A stretch of DNA of 64,000 bases from Sphingomonadaceae bacterium OTU29LAMAA1 (lineage in GTDB: Bacteria > Pseudomonadota > Alphaproteobacteria > Sphingomonadales > Sphingomonadaceae). Positions within the stretch are counted from its first letter, which is position 1. Each line of letters starts with the position of its first letter. Positions 25,346-34,023 of the stretch are shown in pieces. Location of the stretch: assembly GCA_024072375.1 (NCBI GenBank), contig CP099617.1, positions 36,001 to 100,000 on the forward strand, given 5' to 3'. A program made the position numbers and the translations under genes. The notes under the pieces are model-generated. The model saw only the letters and a list, made by a program, of their open reading frames with translations. It searched no databases and had not been told where the DNA came from.

Positions 25346-25941
25346 GCAGCCACCCTTTCGTTCAAGCTCAACAGCCGCGCGCCCCAATCGCCCAACACCA
25401 CGCGGCTGACCGAGGCCGGCGCGACATCGAAGCGCAGCAGATTATCCAATGGCAATCCGATCGCGTCGGCGACCGCAGCGCGGATCATGTCGGAATGTGT
25501 CACCAGCGCAATCACCGCGCCATCCTCAGCCGCGGCGACCGCGTGCATATAGCCGACGATCCGCGCCTGAGCCTCGGCCATTGTTTCCCCATCGGGAATC
25601 CGCGCGGTGCCACGCGATCCGTTCCAGTCGTCCCATGCCGGCCCTGCCAGCGTGCCGAAGGCGGCACCGGTCCAGTCGCCCATGTCTATCTCGATCAGCG
25701 CCTCGACCGGGATCGGAGCCGCCAGCCCGCAGGCCTCCGCGATCGCCGCCGCAGTGTCGCGGGTGCGCTCCAGCGGTGAACAGGCGATCCGGTCGATCCG
25801 TTCGCCGCGCAGGCCCCGTCCGAGAGCAGCGGCCTGCGCATGGCCTTCGCCGCTCAGCGCCACACCGTGCATCCGCCCGGACAGACGGCGATCGAGGTGC
25901 ACATGCGCGGCATGCCGGATGAGGAGGAACGTCGCCGTCAA
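25342..25941 (-). CDS. Histidine phosphatase family protein of the glycan cluster
   Basis: A 199-aa branch-1 phosphatase: FLLIRHAAHVHLDRRLSGR gives the RHA catalytic motif (residues 8-10), CSPLERTRDTAAAIAEA the conserved Arg, IEIDMGDWTG the acid region, and ALVTHSDMIRA the second His. It resembles alpha-ribazole or sugar-phosphate phosphatases. First gene of a three-gene minus-strand operon (phosphatase, methyltransferase, glycosidase-like, all with ATGA overlaps). The 231 bp before the divergent epimerase should hold both promoters. Confidence 0.85.
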   Translation of the reverse strand: MTATFLLIRHAAHVHLDRRLSGRMHGVALSGEGHAQAAALGRGLRGERIDRIACSPLERTRDTAAAIAEACGLAAPIPVEALIEIDMGDWTGAAFGTLAGPAWDDWNGSRGTARIPDGETMAEAQARIVGYMHAVAAAEDGAVIALVTHSDMIRAAVADAIGLPLDNLLRFDVAPASVSRVVLGDWGARLLSLNERVAA

Positions 25942-26172
25942 CTCTGCGCCCTTGTCCAGAAACGCCGGCGAGTCGATGGCGAAACACCAACTTGCCAGCT
26001 TAACATCGGTTAAGAGGTTTGTACCTCAAGCTACTAGGAACAAAGAAGAAGAACCTTCGTTCCACCCTCGTAGCGATTGTCCATACGAGAGGGCCGGGCA
26101 CCGGATGCTTCGAACAGACACCAACAGCCGCAACCTGTCCTTGACCTCGATCATCAACATGGGTCAGTCGGC

Positions 26173-27288
26173 ATGAGCGAGACGGTCCTGATCACCGGCG
26201 GCGCCGGTTTCATCGGTCGCTTCGTCGGCGACGAACTGCTCCGCCGCGGCAACCGGGTCCGCGTACTCGACAGCCTGATCCCGCAGGTTCACGGCCATGT
26301 CGACCGGCCGCCGCTGCTCAACGGCGAGGTCGAGCTGATCAAGGCGGACGTTCGCGACGGCGACGCGGTCGCGCGTGCCTTGCAGGGCATCGACAGCGTC
26401 ATCCACCTCGCCGCGGAGGTCGGCGTGGGCCAGTCGATGTACGAGGTCGAGCGCTACACCTCGACCAACGACGTCGGCACCGCGGTGCTGTTCGAACGGC
26501 TGATCGACAACCCGGTGCGCCGCGTCGTCACCGCCTCGTCGATGTCGATCTACGGCGAGGGGCTGTACCGCGACGCCGACGGTGCGCTGGTCGAGAATGC
26601 GGAGCGTGGCGCGGTGCGCGACGGCATGGCGAACTGGGACCCGGTCGATGCGCAGGGTCGCACGCTGACCCCGGTGGCGACGCCGGAATGGAAGCGACCC
26701 AGCCTCGCCTCGATCTACGCGCTCAACAAATACGTGCAGGAGCGCACGACGCACATCATGGCCAAGCCCTATGGCATGGAAGGCGTGTGCCTGCGCCTGT
26801 TCAACGTCTACGGACCGGGGCAGGCGCTCTCCAACCCCTATACGGGTGTGCTCGCGATCTTCGCGTCGCGGTTGCTCAACGGGCAACAGCCGATGATCTT
26901 CGAGGATGGCGAGCAGCGGCGGGACTTCGTCCATGTGTCCGACGTCGCGCGCGCCTTTGCCGATGCGCTGGTGCTGCCCGAGGCGGTCGACCAGACCTTC
27001 AATATCGGCTCGGGCCACGACCGCTCGGTAACCGAGGTCGCCGAGGCCCTGGCCAAGGCGATGGGCAAGAACGACATCCGCCCCGAGATCGTCGGCAAGG
27101 CGCGCATCGGCGATATCCGCCATTGCTTCTGCGACACCAGCCTCGCCGAGGAGCGGATCGGGTTCCGGGCGACGCAGGACTTCATCGAAGGGCTGGCGGA
27201 ACTGGCCGAATGGGTCGGCGAACAGACCGCCGAGGACAATGTCGGGCAGGCGAGAGCAGAGCTGGAGAAGCGGGGGCTGGTCGCGTGA
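26173..27288 (+). CDS. NAD-dependent sugar epimerase/dehydratase (extended SDR)
   Basis: A 371-aa extended SDR acting on a nucleotide sugar. TGGAGFIGRFVGDELLRRG is the NAD-binding motif at residues 7-25, the catalytic pair is YALNK (about residue 180), SSMSIYGEG the catalytic Ser region, and FNVYGPGQ and QRRDFVHVSDVARA are typical of GalE/RmlB relatives. Start ATG 26173 is chosen because the NAD motif follows directly; the frame to 26077 is not family-like. First gene of the plus-strand glycosyltransferase run; a 153-bp gap with a palindromic repeat separates it from the next gene. Confidence 0.86.
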   Translation: MSETVLITGGAGFIGRFVGDELLRRGNRVRVLDSLIPQVHGHVDRPPLLNGEVELIKADVRDGDAVARALQGIDSVIHLAAEVGVGQSMYEVERYTSTNDVGTAVLFERLIDNPVRRVVTASSMSIYGEGLYRDADGALVENAERGAVRDGMANWDPVDAQGRTLTPVATPEWKRPSLASIYALNKYVQERTTHIMAKPYGMEGVCLRLFNVYGPGQALSNPYTGVLAIFASRLLNGQQPMIFEDGEQRRDFVHVSDVARAFADALVLPEAVDQTFNIGSGHDRSVTEVAEALAKAMGKNDIRPEIVGKARIGDIRHCFCDTSLAEERIGFRATQDFIEGLAELAEWVGEQTAEDNVGQARAELEKRGLVA

Positions 27289-27316
27289 CGCCGCAGCCGT
27301 CCACCCGCACTCTTTC

Positions 27317-27420
27317 CGTCATCCCGGCGAACGCCGGGACCCATGGAGGGGGTGCCGCCTCTGAGTCGCTCCACCGGCAGCCGATCGGGTCCATGGGTCC
27401 CGGCGAACGCCGGGATGACG
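27317..27420. repeat. REP-type inverted repeat between the two epimerase genes
   Basis: Two 31-bp arms, CGTCATCCCGGCGAACGCCG... at 27,317-27,347 and its near-perfect reverse complement at 27,390-27,420, each with an inner GGCG/CGCC hairpin, flank 42 bases. Such cruciform elements are common in sphingomonad and rhizobial intergenic DNA. It could stabilise or terminate the upstream transcript. Confidence 0.85.
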
Positions 27421-27441
27421 GACGTGTGGAGACGAGCCACC

Positions 27442-28509
27442 ATGCTCTCTGACGCGCCCATTCTCGTCACCGGAGGGGCGGGCTTCATCGGCTCCAACAT
27501 CGCCGACCGTCTGGCAAGCGAAGGGCATCACGTCCTGATCTACGACGCGCTGACCCGACCCGGCGTCGAGCGCAACCTGTCGTGGCTGCAACAACGCCAC
27601 GGCACGCAGATCACCGCGATCCAGGCCGACGTCCGCAACGCCGCGGACCTGACCCGCGCGGTGAACGAGGCGCAGGCGGTGTTCCACATGGCGGCGCAGG
27701 TCGCCGTCACCACCAGTATGGAAGACCCACGCGCCGACCTCGAGATCAATATCCTCGGCACCTTCAACCTGCTCGAGGCGCTTCGGCAGAAACCGGGCAC
27801 CCCGGTCATCTTCGCCTCGACCAACAAGGTCTACGGCGACCTCGCCGACCTCGATTTCGCGCGTGACGGCGACACCTACGTCCCCGTCGACGCCGCCGTC
27901 CGCGCCCATGGCATAGGAGAGGATCGGCCGCTCGATTTCCACACGCCGTACGGCGTGTCGAAGGGGGCGGCCGACCAATATGTCCTCGATTACGCGCGCA
28001 GCTATGGCGTCCCCGCCGCGGTGTTGCGCATGTCGTGCATCTACGGTCAGCGCCAGATGGGGACCGAGGATCAGGGCTGGGTCGCGCACTTCCTGATCCG
28101 CGCGCTCGAAGGCAAGCCGATCACGCTCTACGGCGACGGCTATCAGGTCCGCGACATCCTCGACGTGTCGAACGCGGTCGAGGCGTATCTGCACGCGTGG
28201 CAGCGCATCGATCAGGTGAAGGGCAGGGCGTTCAACCTGGGCGGTGGTCCCGCCAACGCGATATCTCTGCGGGTGCTGCTGGGCCACATCGGCGACCTGA
28301 TCGGCCGCGAGGTCGACGTGTCCTTCTCCGACTGGCGCGCCGGCGATCAGCGCTATTTCGTCGCCGACACGCGTGCGGCGGAGGTGGCGCTCGGCCTGTC
28401 GTCGAAGGTGGCTTGGCGCGACGGTGTCGCCAATCTCGCGCGGTGGCTGGCGACGGAGCGCGGGCTCAATCATCCGATCGGCGAGCGGCTGACGGTGGCC
28501 GCCGAATGA
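27442..28509 (+). CDS. CDP-paratose 2-epimerase-like NAD-dependent epimerase
   Basis: A 355-aa extended SDR. TGGAGFIGSNIADRLASEG is the NAD motif, STNKVYGD and TPYGVSKGAADQYV (catalytic YxxxK) together with RMSCIYGQRQ and EDQGWVAHF are marks I associate with the CDP-tyvelose/paratose 2-epimerase branch. ATG 27442 is preceded by GGAGACGAG. It overlaps the next glycosyltransferase gene by ATGA. The actual nucleotide sugar cannot be fixed; no CDP-glucose dehydratase or reductase genes are seen nearby, so the substrate may differ from the name. Confidence 0.82.
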   Translation: MLSDAPILVTGGAGFIGSNIADRLASEGHHVLIYDALTRPGVERNLSWLQQRHGTQITAIQADVRNAADLTRAVNEAQAVFHMAAQVAVTTSMEDPRADLEINILGTFNLLEALRQKPGTPVIFASTNKVYGDLADLDFARDGDTYVPVDAAVRAHGIGEDRPLDFHTPYGVSKGAADQYVLDYARSYGVPAAVLRMSCIYGQRQMGTEDQGWVAHFLIRALEGKPITLYGDGYQVRDILDVSNAVEAYLHAWQRIDQVKGRAFNLGGGPANAISLRVLLGHIGDLIGREVDVSFSDWRAGDQRYFVADTRAAEVALGLSSKVAWRDGVANLARWLATERGLNHPIGERLTVAAE

Positions 28510-29753
28510 AGATCCTGCTCACCACCGATGCGGTCGGCGGCGTCTGGCAATATACGACCGAACTGGCGCAGGCGCTGAGCGCGCGCGGAGTCGAATGCGT
28601 GGTGGCGGTGCTCGGGCCGGCGCCTGACGAGAATCAGCGTGGGGCGCTGGCGCCAACCCCGGCCAAAAGCACTCCGTCACCCCGGACTCGTTCCGGGGTC
28701 CACTCATCCCCATCGGAAGGCCTCTCGCCTCAAGCCCTGCGTCTCGCCGTGGAGTGGACCCCGGAACACGTCCGGGGTGACGGGGGAGGTGGGGCAGCCC
28801 CGTCCCCAGCCCCCATCACCCTCATCGAAACCGGCCTCCCGCTCGACTGGACCTGCGTCGACGCCGCGCCCGTCCTTGCCGCCGGGAAGGCGATTGCCAC
28901 GCTGGCCAAGGACCATGCCGCCGATCTCATCCATTATAACATGCCGACGCTCGCAGCCGTGGGTACGCCGCCGGTGCCGTCGATCGCGGTTGCCCACGGC
29001 TGCGTCTCGACCTGGTGGGAAGCCGCCAAGGGCACGCCGCTCGGTCAGGATTATCGCTGGCACCGCGCACTCACCGCCGATGGCCTGCGCGCGGTCGACC
29101 GCGTGGTCGCACCCAGTGCCGCTTATGCCACGATCGTCGAGCGTCACTACCGCCTCGAAACGCCGGTGCTGGCGATCCACAACGGCCGCACGCTCGCCGG
29201 CGCCTACGATTCCGCCGCGCCGATGGCCGATATCGCGCTGATCGTCGGTCGGCTGTGGGATGGCGTCAAGAACGCCGCGCTGCTCGACAAGGCCGCCGCG
29301 CGCCTGCCGATCCCGTTCCTCGCCGCCGGCGCGTCTAAGGGGCCGCACGGCGAGACGATCCGCCTCGATCACCTGCGCGAACTCGGCCACCTGTCGGGCG
29401 AGCAGATCGCCGCGCACCTCGCCAAGCGGCCGATCTTCGTCTCCGCCGCCAGCTTCGAACCCTTCGGCCTCGCCGTGCTCGAAGCCGCGCAGGCCGGCTG
29501 TGCACTCGTCCTCGCCGATATCCCGACGTTTCGCGAATTGTGGGACGGCGCGGCCAGCTTCGTCCCCCTCGATGGCGGATGGTGCGAGGCGATCGAGGCG
29601 CTGGTCCACGACACGCCGCGCCGCGCCGCACTGGGCGAGGCCGCCCGCAGCCGTGCAGCCCGCTACACTCCCGATGCGACCGCCGATCGCATGCTCGCGC
29701 TCTATCGCGACGTAATCGCCTCGCATCCGCCCGCCCGGAAAGCCGCCGCATGA
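28506..29753 (+). CDS. GT4-type glycosyltransferase with an in-frame palindromic repeat insertion
   Basis: A 415-aa GT-B glycosyltransferase. N-terminal KILLTTDAVGGVWQYTTELA, C-terminal donor-site region with PIFVSAASFEPFGLAVLEAAQAG (the E-x7-E motif). Residues about 50-97 do not belong to the fold: they are the translation of a REP-type element at 28,675-28,782 (108 bp, 36 codons, no stop), bounded by GPAPDENQRGALAP and ITLIETGLPLDW, which would be adjacent in an uninterrupted relative. The insert should form a surface loop of the N-terminal domain. Overlaps both neighbours by ATGA. Cytoplasmic; acceptor and sugar unknown. Confidence 0.83.
   Translation: MKILLTTDAVGGVWQYTTELAQALSARGVECVVAVLGPAPDENQRGALAPTPAKSTPSPRTRSGVHSSPSEGLSPQALRLAVEWTPEHVRGDGGGGAAPSPAPITLIETGLPLDWTCVDAAPVLAAGKAIATLAKDHAADLIHYNMPTLAAVGTPPVPSIAVAHGCVSTWWEAAKGTPLGQDYRWHRALTADGLRAVDRVVAPSAAYATIVERHYRLETPVLAIHNGRTLAGAYDSAAPMADIALIVGRLWDGVKNAALLDKAAARLPIPFLAAGASKGPHGETIRLDHLRELGHLSGEQIAAHLAKRPIFVSAASFEPFGLAVLEAAQAGCALVLADIPTFRELWDGAASFVPLDGGWCEAIEALVHDTPRRAALGEAARSRAARYTPDATADRMLALYRDVIASHPPARKAAA
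28675..28782. repeat. REP-type element inside a glycosyltransferase coding sequence
   Basis: Arms CGTCACCCCGGACTCGTTCC and its complement GGAACACGTCCGGGGTGACG bound about 70 bases. Another copy with matching right arm, centre and downstream GGGGGAGGT lies at 49,805-49,924 in an intergenic space. Here the length is a multiple of three and the frame stays open. Confidence 0.85.
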
Positions 29754-30859
29754 AAATAGTCTACTTCACCCACAGCCTCGCCTCGTGCTGGAATCACGGC
29801 AACGCCCACTTCCTGCGCGGCGTGCTGAGCGAACTGATCGCACGCGACCACGACGTCCGCGTTTATGCGCCCGAAAACGCCTGGAGCCTGACGAACCTCG
29901 TCGCCGATCATGGCCCCGAAGGGCTCGATGCCTATCGCGAGGCCTATCCGGAATTGGGCTCGGTCAGCTATCCCGAGCGGCCCGATGTCGCCGAGATGGT
30001 CGACGGGGCGGACCTCGTCATCGTCCACGAATGGAACGACCATGCACTCGTCGCCGCGATCGGTGCGCTGCGCAAACGGGGCGCGCCCTTCACGTTGCTG
30101 TTCCACGACACCCACCATCGCGCGGTCAGCGAGCCCGATCAGATGCGCGCCTACGACCTGTCGGGTTATGACGGCGTGCTGGCGTTCGGCGAGACGCTGA
30201 GCGAGGTCTATCGCGGCTGGGGCTGGAGCGGGCGCGTGTGGACGTGGCACGAGGCCGCAGACATCCGCCGCTTCCACCCGCCCGCTGCCGAAGGGCCGCG
30301 CGAAGGCCTCGTCTGGGTCGGCAATTGGGGCGACGGCGAGCGCACCGAGGAGCTCGAGACCTATCTGTTCGAACCGGCGAAGGCGGCGGCCCTCAGTCTC
30401 GACGTCTACGGCGTCCGCTACCCGCAGACCGCGCGCGAGACGCTCGCCCGCTATGGCGCGAGCTATCACGGCTGGGCCGCCAACGCTGCGGCGCCGGGCC
30501 TGTTCGCGCAGCACCTCGCCACCGTTCACGTACCCCGCCGCTATTATGCGACGATCCTGCCGGGCATCCCGACGATCCGGGTATTCGAGGCGCTGGCCTG
30601 CGGCATCCCGCTGGTGAGCGCGCCGTGGGACGACAGCGAAGGCCTGTTCCGCATCGGGCAGGATTTCCTGATGGTCCGCTCCGGTGCCGAGATGACGCAG
30701 GCGCTGCGCGACCTGCGCGAGGATGCCGACCTGCGCGCCGCGCTCGTCGCATCCGGATTGGAGACGATCCGCGCCCGCCACACCTGCGCCCACCGTGTGG
30801 ACGAACTGCTCGCCATCGTCGCGCGCCTCCAGACCCCCGCTCGCAAGGACGCAGCATGA
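29750..30859 (+). CDS. CgeB-like glycosyltransferase (GT-B), first of three
   Basis: A 369-aa protein. KIVYFTHSLASCWNHGNAHF opens the GT-B N-terminal domain, LLFHDTHHRAVSEPDQMRAY its inter-domain stretch, and YATILPGIPTIRVFEALACGIPLVSAPW the C-terminal donor-binding loop with E-A-L-A-C-G, as in CgeB/DUF3880 plus glycosyltransferase-1-like domains. No signal peptide or membrane segment. ATGA overlaps tie it to the preceding GT4 and following glycosyltransferase. Sequence similarity to the next two glycosyltransferases is general only, suggesting successive sugar transfers. Confidence 0.83.
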   Translation: MKIVYFTHSLASCWNHGNAHFLRGVLSELIARDHDVRVYAPENAWSLTNLVADHGPEGLDAYREAYPELGSVSYPERPDVAEMVDGADLVIVHEWNDHALVAAIGALRKRGAPFTLLFHDTHHRAVSEPDQMRAYDLSGYDGVLAFGETLSEVYRGWGWSGRVWTWHEAADIRRFHPPAAEGPREGLVWVGNWGDGERTEELETYLFEPAKAAALSLDVYGVRYPQTARETLARYGASYHGWAANAAAPGLFAQHLATVHVPRRYYATILPGIPTIRVFEALACGIPLVSAPWDDSEGLFRIGQDFLMVRSGAEMTQALRDLREDADLRAALVASGLETIRARHTCAHRVDELLAIVARLQTPARKDAA

Positions 30860-31938
30860 AGATCGCCTTCTACGGCTCCAGCCTCGTCTCCAGCTACTGG
30901 AACGGCGCCGCCACTTACTATCGCGGCATCCTCAAGGCGCTGCACAAACGCGGCTACGATATCACCTTCTACGAACCCGACGCGTTCGACCGGCAGCAGC
31001 ACCGCGACATCGATCCGCCCGCCTATGCGAAGTCGGTCGTCTACCCCGCGACGGTCGACGCGCTGTACGGCGTCCTCGCCGAAGCCGTCCAGGCCGACAT
31101 CGTGGTGAAGGCCAATGGCGTCGGCGTCTTCGATGCCGAATTGCTGGACGGCATCATCCGCCACGCGCACCCGCAAGCCCTCAAGATCTTCTGGGACGTG
31201 GACGCCGCCGCGACGCTGGACGAGATGCGTGCCGATGGGTCGCATCCGGTCCTGAAGGCGCTGCCCGATCTCGACATGGTGCTGACCTACGGCGGCGGCC
31301 CGCCGGTCGTCGATGCCTACACCGGCTTCGGCGCGGCGCGTTGCATCCCCGTCTACAATGCACTCGACCCGGAGACGCATCACCCGGTGCCGCGCGACGC
31401 GCGCTTCGCCTGCGACCTCGCCTTCCTCGGCAACCGCCTGCCCGATCGCGAGGCCCGCGTGGAGGAATTCTTCCTGCGCCCCGCTGCGCTGCTGCCCGAT
31501 CAGAGCTTCCTCATCGGCGGCAACGGCTGGGATACCAAGGTGATGCCGGCCAACGTCCGCCATCGCGGCCACGTCTACACCGCCGAGCACAATGCCTTCA
31601 ACTGCACCCCGCGCGCGGTCCTCAACGTCGCCCGCGACAGCATGGCGCACATCGGCTTCTCGCCCGCGACCCGCGTGTTCGAGGCGGCAGGCGCGGCGGC
31701 CTGCCTCATCACCGACGCGTGGGAAGGCATCGAGCAATTCCTGATCCCCGACGAGGAGGTGCTCGTCGCCCGCGACGGGCAGGACGTCGCGGAGCATCTC
31801 GCGGCGCTAACCCCGGCACGCGCGCAGGCGATCGGCCAGGCGGCGCTCCGCCGCGTGCTCGCCGAACACACCTACGACCTGCGCGGCGCAGAGGTCGACG
31901 CGCTGTTCCGGGCGCACATGCTGCAGGTGGCGGCATGA
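30856..31938 (+). CDS. CgeB-like glycosyltransferase, second of three
   Basis: A 360-aa GT-B protein opening KIAFYGSSLVSSYWNGAATY, with IFWDVDAAATLDEMRADGSH in the middle and SPATRVFEAAGAAACLITDAW as the C-terminal acidic donor loop (E-A-A-G-A). Family and layout match the previous gene but sequence identity appears low. Start ATG 30856 and stop TGA 31938 overlap neighbours by four bases, so this is a tightly coupled operon. Confidence 0.83.
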   Translation: MKIAFYGSSLVSSYWNGAATYYRGILKALHKRGYDITFYEPDAFDRQQHRDIDPPAYAKSVVYPATVDALYGVLAEAVQADIVVKANGVGVFDAELLDGIIRHAHPQALKIFWDVDAAATLDEMRADGSHPVLKALPDLDMVLTYGGGPPVVDAYTGFGAARCIPVYNALDPETHHPVPRDARFACDLAFLGNRLPDREARVEEFFLRPAALLPDQSFLIGGNGWDTKVMPANVRHRGHVYTAEHNAFNCTPRAVLNVARDSMAHIGFSPATRVFEAAGAAACLITDAWEGIEQFLIPDEEVLVARDGQDVAEHLAALTPARAQAIGQAALRRVLAEHTYDLRGAEVDALFRAHMLQVAA

Positions 31939-33977
31939 AGCTCGTCGTCCTCGGCCTCAGCCTCGGCTCGTCCTGGGGCAATGGCCATGCCACGACGTTC
32001 CGCGCGCTGCTGAAGGCGTTCGCCGCGCGCGGCCACGACGTGCTGTTCCTCGAACGCGAGGTCCCCTGGTACGCCGACAACCACCGCGACCTGCCGAACC
32101 CCGCGTTCTGCCGCCTGGACTATTACCGCGACCTCGACGACCTCACCCGCTGGCAGGGCGAGATTGAGGCGGCCGATGCGGTGATCGTCGGCTCCTACGT
32201 TCCCGAAGGCGTGTCGGTCGGCCGCTACGTGCAGGCACACGCGCGGATCGCGGCGTTCTACGACATCGACACGCCCGTCACGCTGGCGAAGCTCGCCCGC
32301 GGCGATTTCGAGTATCTCTCGCCCGCGATCATCCCCGGCTACGACGCGTACCTCAGCTTCACCGGCGGCCCGACCCTCGATCGTCTGGAACGCGACTTCG
32401 GCTCCCCCGCCGCCCGCGCGCTCTATTGCTCGGTCGATACGCAGGCCTACCGCCCGCTCGACGTGCCCGTGAAGTGGGACCTCAGCTATCTCGGCACGTA
32501 TAGCGACGATCGCCAGCCGACGCTCACCCGATTGCTGATCGACGTCGCGCGGGCGCAGCCGCACCGCCGCTTCGCCGTCGCCGGCCCGCAATATCCCGCC
32601 GACATCGACTGGCCCGTCAATGTCGAACGGATCGAGCATCTGCCGCCGTCCGAACACGCCGCTTTCTACTCGGCATCGCGCTTCACCCTCAACGTGACGC
32701 GCGCCGACATGATCGCCGCGGGCTGGTCGCCCTCGGTCCGCCTGTTCGAGGCGGCGGCGTGCGGCACGCCGATCATCTCCGATCGCTGGCCCGGCCTCGA
32801 CAGCATCTTCGCGGAGGGGACGGAGATCATTCTCGCCGACACGACAGCCGACGTCGTCGCGGCACTGGATCGCGATGCCACCGTACTCGGCCATGCCGCC
32901 CGCGCCCGCGTCCTCGCCGATCACACGGCCGTCACCCGCGCCGCTCAGCTCGAAGCGCACCTCATCGAAGCAAGGGGGAAGTTCATGACCCGTACTCTCG
33001 TCGCCGGCGGCGCCGGCTTCATCGGATCGCACCTGTGCAGGGCGCTGCTGGATCGGGGCGAGCGGGTCGTATGCGTCGACAGCCTGCTGACCTCCCGCGC
33101 GAGCAATCTTGACGCGCTTCAGGATCATCCGAACTTCACTTTCGTCGAAGCCGACGTGGTCGACGTCCTGCCACCGTCGGTCACCGACCTTCGGTACGAT
33201 CGCGTATACAACCTCGCCTGCGCCGCCTCGCCGCCGCAATACCAGGCCGATCCCGAGCATACTATGCTGACCAACGTCGTCGGCACCGACCGCCTGCTCC
33301 GCCTCGCGGAGGCGAATGGAGCCCGCTTCCTGCTCACTTCGACCAGCGAGGTCTACGGCGATCCCGAACACCACCCGCAGCAGGAAAGCTATCGCGGCTT
33401 CGTCAGCTGCACCGGCCCGCGCGCCTGCTACGACGAGGGCAAGCGGGCGGCCGAATCGCTGACGTTCGACTTCGCCCGCACCGGCCGCGCGCAGGTCCGC
33501 GTCGCGCGCATCTTCAACACCTACGGCCCCAACATGAACCCCGACGACGGCCGCGTCGTATCGAACCTGATCTGTCAAGCGCTGTCGGGCGAACCGATTA
33601 CCGTCTACGGCGACGGCAGCCAGACGCGCAGCTTCTGCTACGTCTCCGACCTCGTCGCGGGCCTGATTGCGCTGATGGATGCGGAGTTCGACGGCATGGA
33701 GCCTGTCAATCTCGGTAACCCCAACGAGTTGACGATCAACGATCTGCTGACGCAGGTCGTCACCCTCACCGGGACGACCGCACCGATCGTTCATCGCCCG
33801 CTGCCTGTCGACGATCCCCGCCGCCGCCGCCCGGACATCGCGCGTGCCCGAGCGCTGCTCGACTGGGAACCACGCATTGCGCTGTCCGAGGGCCTGTCGC
33901 TGACCTGCGCATGGTTCGCGCACGAGCTTGCGGACGGGCCATCGTCGGCGGATCGGCTGGCCTGCGCGGCGGAATAA
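31935..33977 (+). CDS. Fusion of CgeB-like glycosyltransferase and UDP-glucuronate decarboxylase
   Basis: A single 680-aa frame. Residues 1-345 are a GT-B glycosyltransferase (KLVVLGLSLGSSWGNGHATT; donor loop SPSVRLFEAAACGTPIISDRW), and residues 351-680 form an extended SDR of the UDP-xylose synthase type: GGAGFIGSHLCRALLDRG, STSEVYGDPEHHPQQE, GPRACYDEGKRAAESL with the catalytic Tyr/Lys, and RIFNTYGPNMNPDDGRVVSN. The joint (LIEARGKFMTRTLVAGG) is short. An internal ATG at 32985 has AAGGGGGAA 4 nt before it, so the enzyme half might also be made alone. The fusion would couple UDP-xylose production (an NAD reaction from UDP-glucuronate) to its transfer, which is inference. Confidence 0.84.
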   Translation: MKLVVLGLSLGSSWGNGHATTFRALLKAFAARGHDVLFLEREVPWYADNHRDLPNPAFCRLDYYRDLDDLTRWQGEIEAADAVIVGSYVPEGVSVGRYVQAHARIAAFYDIDTPVTLAKLARGDFEYLSPAIIPGYDAYLSFTGGPTLDRLERDFGSPAARALYCSVDTQAYRPLDVPVKWDLSYLGTYSDDRQPTLTRLLIDVARAQPHRRFAVAGPQYPADIDWPVNVERIEHLPPSEHAAFYSASRFTLNVTRADMIAAGWSPSVRLFEAAACGTPIISDRWPGLDSIFAEGTEIILADTTADVVAALDRDATVLGHAARARVLADHTAVTRAAQLEAHLIEARGKFMTRTLVAGGAGFIGSHLCRALLDRGERVVCVDSLLTSRASNLDALQDHPNFTFVEADVVDVLPPSVTDLRYDRVYNLACAASPPQYQADPEHTMLTNVVGTDRLLRLAEANGARFLLTSTSEVYGDPEHHPQQESYRGFVSCTGPRACYDEGKRAAESLTFDFARTGRAQVRVARIFNTYGPNMNPDDGRVVSNLICQALSGEPITVYGDGSQTRSFCYVSDLVAGLIALMDAEFDGMEPVNLGNPNELTINDLLTQVVTLTGTTAPIVHRPLPVDDPRRRRPDIARARALLDWEPRIALSEGLSLTCAWFAHELADGPSSADRLACAAE

Positions 33978-34023
33978 GACGTACAGGGAACGTTACGATG
34001 CCGATCCGGGTTTGTACGTGTCG

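Noticed and set aside
27317..27420. CRISPR-like array
   Set aside because: Only two inverted, not direct, arms exist; it is a REP-type palindrome, and no other region shows regularly spaced direct repeats.
31872..33923. A minus-strand open frame of about 683 codons
   Set aside because: Antisense to the glycosyltransferase-decarboxylase fusion, whose motifs are unambiguous; no plausible protein on this strand.
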